This document shows, piece by piece, positions 3,825 through 7,031 of a stretch of DNA of 7,031 nt (positions are counted from its first letter, which is position 1; each line of letters starts with the position of its first letter). The translations under genes and the position numbers were made by a program. The stretch spans positions 1 to 7,031 of the forward strand of contig CAYPQL010000054.1 in assembly GCA_964412905.1 (NCBI GenBank), read 5' to 3'. Origin of the DNA: CAYPQL01 sp964412905 (GTDB lineage: Bacteria; Patescibacteriota; Minisyncoccia; JAHIHE01; JAGLIN01). The notes under the pieces are model-generated. The model did not search any database. It saw only the letters and a list, made by a program, of their open reading frames with translations, and had not been told where the DNA came from.

Positions 3825-6083
3825 ATGAATCAAAAGATTGAAAAAGCAATAAAACCATTGGTTTTTGTCGTAACAATAGCTTTTGTGCTATTTACCGGCA
3901 TAGCCATGGCGGAATCATCTGCAAGAGAAAAAGTGGTGCAGGAAGCATTATATGCGCTTGACCAAAGCAACACGAATGATATAAATAAAGTGTATGCTCA
4001 AAAAACGACAGGAAATTGGAATTGGTTGAATATTGTTTCAGAAGCATATACTGAGATGAAAAAAGGATATACGATTAAGAATCGGGAAACAGGTGCAACT
4101 ACAAATTGTTTTGCGTCTCTTTGGTCAACTGCGACTGATGGTAGTGGATGCTCTCCTTTTACTGGAACAAAACCACCAAGTTTCTACAACGATGTCGGAA
4201 CTTATGGTTTTAATGAAGGTAAGGGAAGGGGAATGCAATGTAAAGCATTTACTAATGCGGTTGTCTATGCGACTGGATACGCGGCAAAAAATCTTTATAC
4301 AGGGAAAGAACAAGATATATTTCCGAGTACCAGTGCTTTGATTCAATATTTTGACGATCCTGCCACAATTACGAATCCGACCCCAAGCGAAGCGAGATAT
4401 TCAAGACCGGGCAGTGTAATTTTTATTAAAACCTTTACAGGTAATGATAAAAATAATAATCCGATATATTCCTATACCAACTATTATACGGTAATTTCCG
4501 TAAATAGCGGAAATTCGGATACCGGCACGGTAACCAGTATTCAAGCAAAAAATAATCTTGGCAGTGTCGTTACTATCGAGGGAGATGCTTTGCGGCAATA
4601 TAGGATTTCAAAATATGCTCGCGGATATCAATTTGCTAAACCGGGTGATGTGGTTTTTAAATCAGCTCGCGTGCCAAATGCCGGAGCAACGGATCATTTT
4701 GTCATAGTGGTAAAAACTACCGGCAATGATGGATCAGTGACGGCTGTTGATGTCGTGGATTCGAATTATGTCGGAGATGAAGTGATTGGTTATCATACAA
4801 TGCAAACCGCCGAAATTCAGAAATATTATGTCTACACCGGCGTTTCGTATTATATCGAACCTTGGAGTCCGAATGTGAATGTTCCGATAGTTCCGCCAGT
4901 TCCGAGTTCGGGAACACAACCGGTCTTATTCCATTATAAAAATGATGGATATCCGAATGATCCCGAAAACGGTAAAATATACGAGATCAGGCAGGATACG
5001 GCAGGCAGGAGATATAAGCATTGGATCATCGACGCGAAAGTATTTAATGATCTTGGTTATGATTGGAGCAAAGTTCAAGACGACGAGAAGGGATTAAATC
5101 TGGACTTGTATATTCTCGGAGAAAATACGGGATTTAGAGACGGCGCCTTGATCAAAAGAGCGGACGGCAGGATTTACGAAATCAGGAATAATGAAAAGCA
5201 TTGGTTCCCCACATGGAATTCGTTTGCCGGCAAAGGATATACTTTGGAAATGACCTATCCGGTTTCAGACCAATTGGCGGATTTAATTCCCAACGGAATG
5301 GCCATAGATTATCGCATGGTAAAAACAGCGGCGAATGGCGATGTTTATGTCATTCAAGGAAGTGAGAAAAAACATGTTATGGATCCGGATGTAATGGCAA
5401 TCTGGGGATTTGACTGGAGCAAGATAGCAACTATCAGCGATGCGGAAATGAATAGTTATTCGTATGCCGGCGAATTAGGCCATGCGAGATTCGGAACGAT
5501 CATCGAGAAAAATATGCCGATAGTCGGGCTTACGAAATATTTTATCTCGGCAGATCAATATGGGGCGCCTGTAAAAAGGGAACTTCGCTATTATGAGACT
5601 CTAGGCTATCTTGGCGCAACTGCCAAGCCGGTTTATTTGATTTCCGACAGCGAATTTAGCTCTATCTCTTACGGAAGCGCATATTATAAATATGCCTATC
5701 AGTTTCCGGTTTATGCCAAGGTAATTTCCGACCCCAATGACTGCGCCAGCTGCCATATTGAACCGATGACTACACCGACTCCCATTCCAACTCCAACGCC
5801 GACAAGTCCGCCGGCAAATCCGCCGCCTGCAACTCCGACACCAAATCCAACACTAACTCCGACACCAAATCCAACACCAACTCCGACACCTACCCCAAAT
5901 CCGCTGGAAAAATTTGACCTAAACAGTAATCGTACTGTAGATATGGCAGATTTGGTAATAATCGCACAGCATTTCGGAGAAACGACAACTGCGCCATATC
6001 ATGCCTATGATATAAATAGTGATGGAGAAATAAACATTTTGGATTTAAGTTTAGTGGCGCAATACATCGACTTGATATATTGA
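3825..6083 (+). CDS. Secreted CHAP/NlpC-P60-like protein with repeats, CxxCH motif and C-terminal dockerin
   Basis: A 752-residue secreted protein. Residues 1-29 are a Sec signal peptide (AMA before Glu30). Residues ~100-350 resemble a CHAP/NlpC-P60 papain-fold domain: QCKAFTNAVVYATG with candidate nucleophile Cys139, AKPGDVVF (271-278), candidate His291 in TDHFVIVV, and DVVDSNY with Asp312/Asn314 as possible third residue. This suggests a peptidoglycan amidase or peptidase, but the match is distant. Residues ~368-618 hold about four repeats of the form G-x-I/V-Y-x-I...K-x-W/V...GYDW-x-K (382, 447, 504 and a diverged one near 557), probably a surface or carbohydrate-binding module. Next come C640-A-S-C643-H644 (a c-type heme motif), a Pro/Thr linker (649-693) and a dockerin-like pair of Ca-binding loops at 698-710 and 729-741. 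It has the strongest promoter of the three copies and is followed by a terminator. Confidence 0.85.
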   Translation: MNQKIEKAIKPLVFVVTIAFVLFTGIAMAESSAREKVVQEALYALDQSNTNDINKVYAQKTTGNWNWLNIVSEAYTEMKKGYTIKNRETGATTNCFASLWSTATDGSGCSPFTGTKPPSFYNDVGTYGFNEGKGRGMQCKAFTNAVVYATGYAAKNLYTGKEQDIFPSTSALIQYFDDPATITNPTPSEARYSRPGSVIFIKTFTGNDKNNNPIYSYTNYYTVISVNSGNSDTGTVTSIQAKNNLGSVVTIEGDALRQYRISKYARGYQFAKPGDVVFKSARVPNAGATDHFVIVVKTTGNDGSVTAVDVVDSNYVGDEVIGYHTMQTAEIQKYYVYTGVSYYIEPWSPNVNVPIVPPVPSSGTQPVLFHYKNDGYPNDPENGKIYEIRQDTAGRRYKHWIIDAKVFNDLGYDWSKVQDDEKGLNLDLYILGENTGFRDGALIKRADGRIYEIRNNEKHWFPTWNSFAGKGYTLEMTYPVSDQLADLIPNGMAIDYRMVKTAANGDVYVIQGSEKKHVMDPDVMAIWGFDWSKIATISDAEMNSYSYAGELGHARFGTIIEKNMPIVGLTKYFISADQYGAPVKRELRYYETLGYLGATAKPVYLISDSEFSSISYGSAYYKYAYQFPVYAKVISDPNDCASCHIEPMTTPTPIPTPTPTSPPANPPPATPTPNPTLTPTPNPTPTPTPTPNPLEKFDLNSNRTVDMADLVIIAQHFGETTTAPYHAYDINSDGEINILDLSLVAQYIDLIY
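5769..5903 (+). repeat. Pro/Thr-rich linker-coding tandem repeat
   Basis: Codons 649-693 encode (P-T)n with Asn/Ala interruptions. The DNA is built from imperfect copies of ccnacnccnaay units. It is an unstructured, probably extended linker between the repeat region and the dockerin. Such tracts can change length by slippage in three-base steps without breaking the frame. Confidence 0.8.
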
Positions 6084-6090
6084 AAACTTT

Positions 6091-6121
6091 ACCGGATTTA
6101 ATTTTTACTCCGGTTTTTTTA
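6091..6121 (+). terminator. Terminator of the 752-residue gene
   Basis: A perfect 6-bp stem ACCGGA/TCCGGT with a 12-nt loop is followed directly by a T8 run, starting 8 nt after the TGA stop. Confidence 0.85.
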
Positions 6122-6130
6122 TTTGAAAAA

Positions 6131-6160
6131 TTGGCGCTGATTTAATAAATAAGGTAAAAT
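6131..6160 (+). promoter_or_regulatory. Promoter of the YfhO-like gene
   Basis: TTGGCG (6131-6136), an 18-nt spacer and TAAAAT (6155-6160). The predicted start leaves a leader of about 23 nt before the ATG at 6190. No Shine-Dalgarno is visible. Confidence 0.5.
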
Positions 6161-6189
6161 TGATACGATAAATTAATCCTTGAATTATT

Positions 6190-7031
6190 ATGTTATTTGT
6201 ACAATTCGCCATCGCTATTATTTTTTATATTCTTTCAGTCCTAACTGTTTTTTGGGAACCTCTGATCAATAATTTCGGCTCTATCCAATGGGACGCTGTC
6301 AATGTCCATTTTTTTAATTTATTTTTTTCTTCAGAAGCATGGAATAAAGGAATTTTTCCTTTGTGGACGCCTTATATTTTTGCCGGTTTCCCGCAAATCG
6401 CCGATCTTCAGGTCGCCTTTTTTTATCCCATAAACTTCTTAATAAGCGCGTTCGCCGTTTTCACGCCGGAGCTGGTTATGCGTCAAATAATTCTGCACTA
6501 TGTCCTCGCCTGTTTTTTTGCGTATCTCTTAGCCAAATACTTGAGCAAAAATTTTTGGTTCAGCATCGCCGCGGGATTGGTTTATTCTTTCGGCGGATTT
6601 ATGGCGGGACACGCTTCGCATATCGGCATGCAAAACACCGCTTCATGGCTTCCTCTGATTTTTTTATTTTTAATAATCGCTTTAAAAGAAGTAAAAACTT
6701 TATTCGCCGCGCTTTCCGGATTATTTTTGGGTATTGCTATTCTTGCCGGACATTTTCAAATGTCCCTCTATATCGCCTACGCTATCACTTTTTATTCATT
6801 TTTCGATATCGTTTGGACCGCGGCCAAATCCCTAAAAACAATCGACAAAAAAATTATCAATCTGCTGCTCCATAAAATCCGTATTATTTCAATAATTTAT
6901 ATTATCGCTTTTCTTGTTTCGGCTATTCAGCTTTTGCCAACTTATCAATTAACGCAGCAATCAAATCGCGCGAAAATAACGCTGGAAATGTCTCAAACCG
7001 AAAGCTTAAGCCCCGAAATCCTGCGAGGCCT
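6190..7031 (+). CDS. YfhO-like multi-pass membrane protein, 5' part
   Basis: An open frame of 280 codons from the ATG at 6190 (the in-frame TGA at 6181 rules out an upstream start nearby) that runs off the window edge. There are several hydrophobic membrane segments (about residues 2-21, 80-94, 100-117, 124-138, 152-166, 169-187, 190-207 and 232-250). The first outer loop carries 'SIQWDAVNVHFF' with Asp35, followed by 'FPLWTPYIFAGFPQIADLQVAFFYPINFL' motifs (P57, W59, Y62, G66, Q74, Y79, P80). Later come 'GHASHIGMQNTASWLPL' and 'AIQLLPTYQLTQQSNR'. This order is characteristic of the YfhO family of bacterial membrane proteins, which are GT-C-like and linked in Firmicutes to glycosylation of envelope polymers. 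The substrate here is unknown. Family members are usually several hundred residues longer, so most of the C-terminus is missing. Its lower AT content and its own promoter suggest independence from the array on the left. Confidence 0.85.
   Translation, partial: MLFVQFAIAIIFYILSVLTVFWEPLINNFGSIQWDAVNVHFFNLFFSSEAWNKGIFPLWTPYIFAGFPQIADLQVAFFYPINFLISAFAVFTPELVMRQIILHYVLACFFAYLLAKYLSKNFWFSIAAGLVYSFGGFMAGHASHIGMQNTASWLPLIFLFLIIALKEVKTLFAALSGLFLGIAILAGHFQMSLYIAYAITFYSFFDIVWTAAKSLKTIDKKIINLLLHKIRIISIIYIIAFLVSAIQLLPTYQLTQQSNRAKITLEMSQTESLSPEILRG

Larger units (their letters stand above)
3690..4031 (+). repeat. Control-region/signal-peptide module, copy 3 (with full-length body)
   Basis: Homology with copies 1 and 2 covers the control region, the leader, the signal peptide, SSAREKVVQEA-x-YALD and GNWNWLN, then ends. 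The stretch between YALD and GNW (about 3963-4010) differs from the Cys-containing version shared by copies 1 and 2. Confidence 0.75.

Noticed and set aside
3787..3828. A TTG-initiated leader peptide conserved in leaders 2 and 3
   Set aside because: It is absent from leader 1, has poor spacing to the AGGAGG, and its bases are explained by the TGCCT/AGGCA hairpin.
4093..4919. Five open frames of 61-82 codons on both strands inside the 752-residue gene
   Set aside because: They are overlapping shadows with no start signals, while the long frame has a signal peptide, domains and its own promoter.
5769..5903. Short tandem repeats resembling a CRISPR or minisatellite array
   Set aside because: They are in-frame Pro/Thr codons of a linker, with no spacer structure.
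6363..6875. A 170-codon open frame on the plus strand
   Set aside because: It is a Phe/Arg-rich shadow in another frame of the YfhO-like gene, whose frame is open from 6190 to the window edge and matches a known family.

Overview
This 7,031-base window looks like accessory chromosome from an uncultured bacterium of the Candidate Phyla Radiation (Patescibacteria, Parcubacteria-like). That is an inference. It rests on very AT-rich DNA with the standard code (TGA is a stop), small single-membrane-anchor proteins with a PsbP-like domain, a FISUMP-domain protein, a large secreted protein with 'GxxYxI..KHW' repeats, and a YfhO-like multi-membrane protein. I recognise no ribosomal, tRNA, CRISPR or transposase genes.

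Layout. Positions 1-3660 hold three divergent units built on one plan. In each, a minus-strand gene for a membrane-anchored extracytoplasmic protein is followed on its right by a conserved control region. That region contains a minus-strand -10 box exactly 16 nt from the ATG, a perfect inverted repeat AAGTCAA-N9-TTGACTT, a plus-strand promoter, and a leader RNA with two AGGAGG boxes 24 nt apart. A plus-strand gene for a Sec-secreted protein comes next. In units 1 and 2 the plus-strand gene is short (about 75-80 conserved residues with two Cys) and runs into a hairpin-plus-T-tract terminator before any stop codon. In unit 3 the same control region and signal peptide lead into a complete 752-residue protein (3825-6083): signal peptide, CHAP/NlpC-P60-like domain, about four repeats, a single CxxCH motif, a Pro/Thr linker and a C-terminal dockerin.

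Minus-strand genes: two intact PsbP-like proteins (96-773 and 1194-1769), a third paralogue broken by two frameshifts in simple repeats (2212-2886), and a FISUMP protein (2901-3635) just upstream of the broken copy in a likely operon. The conserved AAAATTATG context and fixed -10 spacing show that the first two genes start nine codons inside their longest ORFs.

After the secreted protein comes a strong terminator (6091-6121), a promoter (6131-6160) and the 5' part of a YfhO-like membrane protein running off the right edge. It is less AT-rich and probably unrelated to the array.

How the genes may work together (inference): every array product is secreted or faces outward, so the array looks like a duplicated, diversifying cell-surface locus. 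The near-identical control and signal-peptide segments could let recombination change which body is expressed. The broken paralogue sits on tracts that could switch by slippage.
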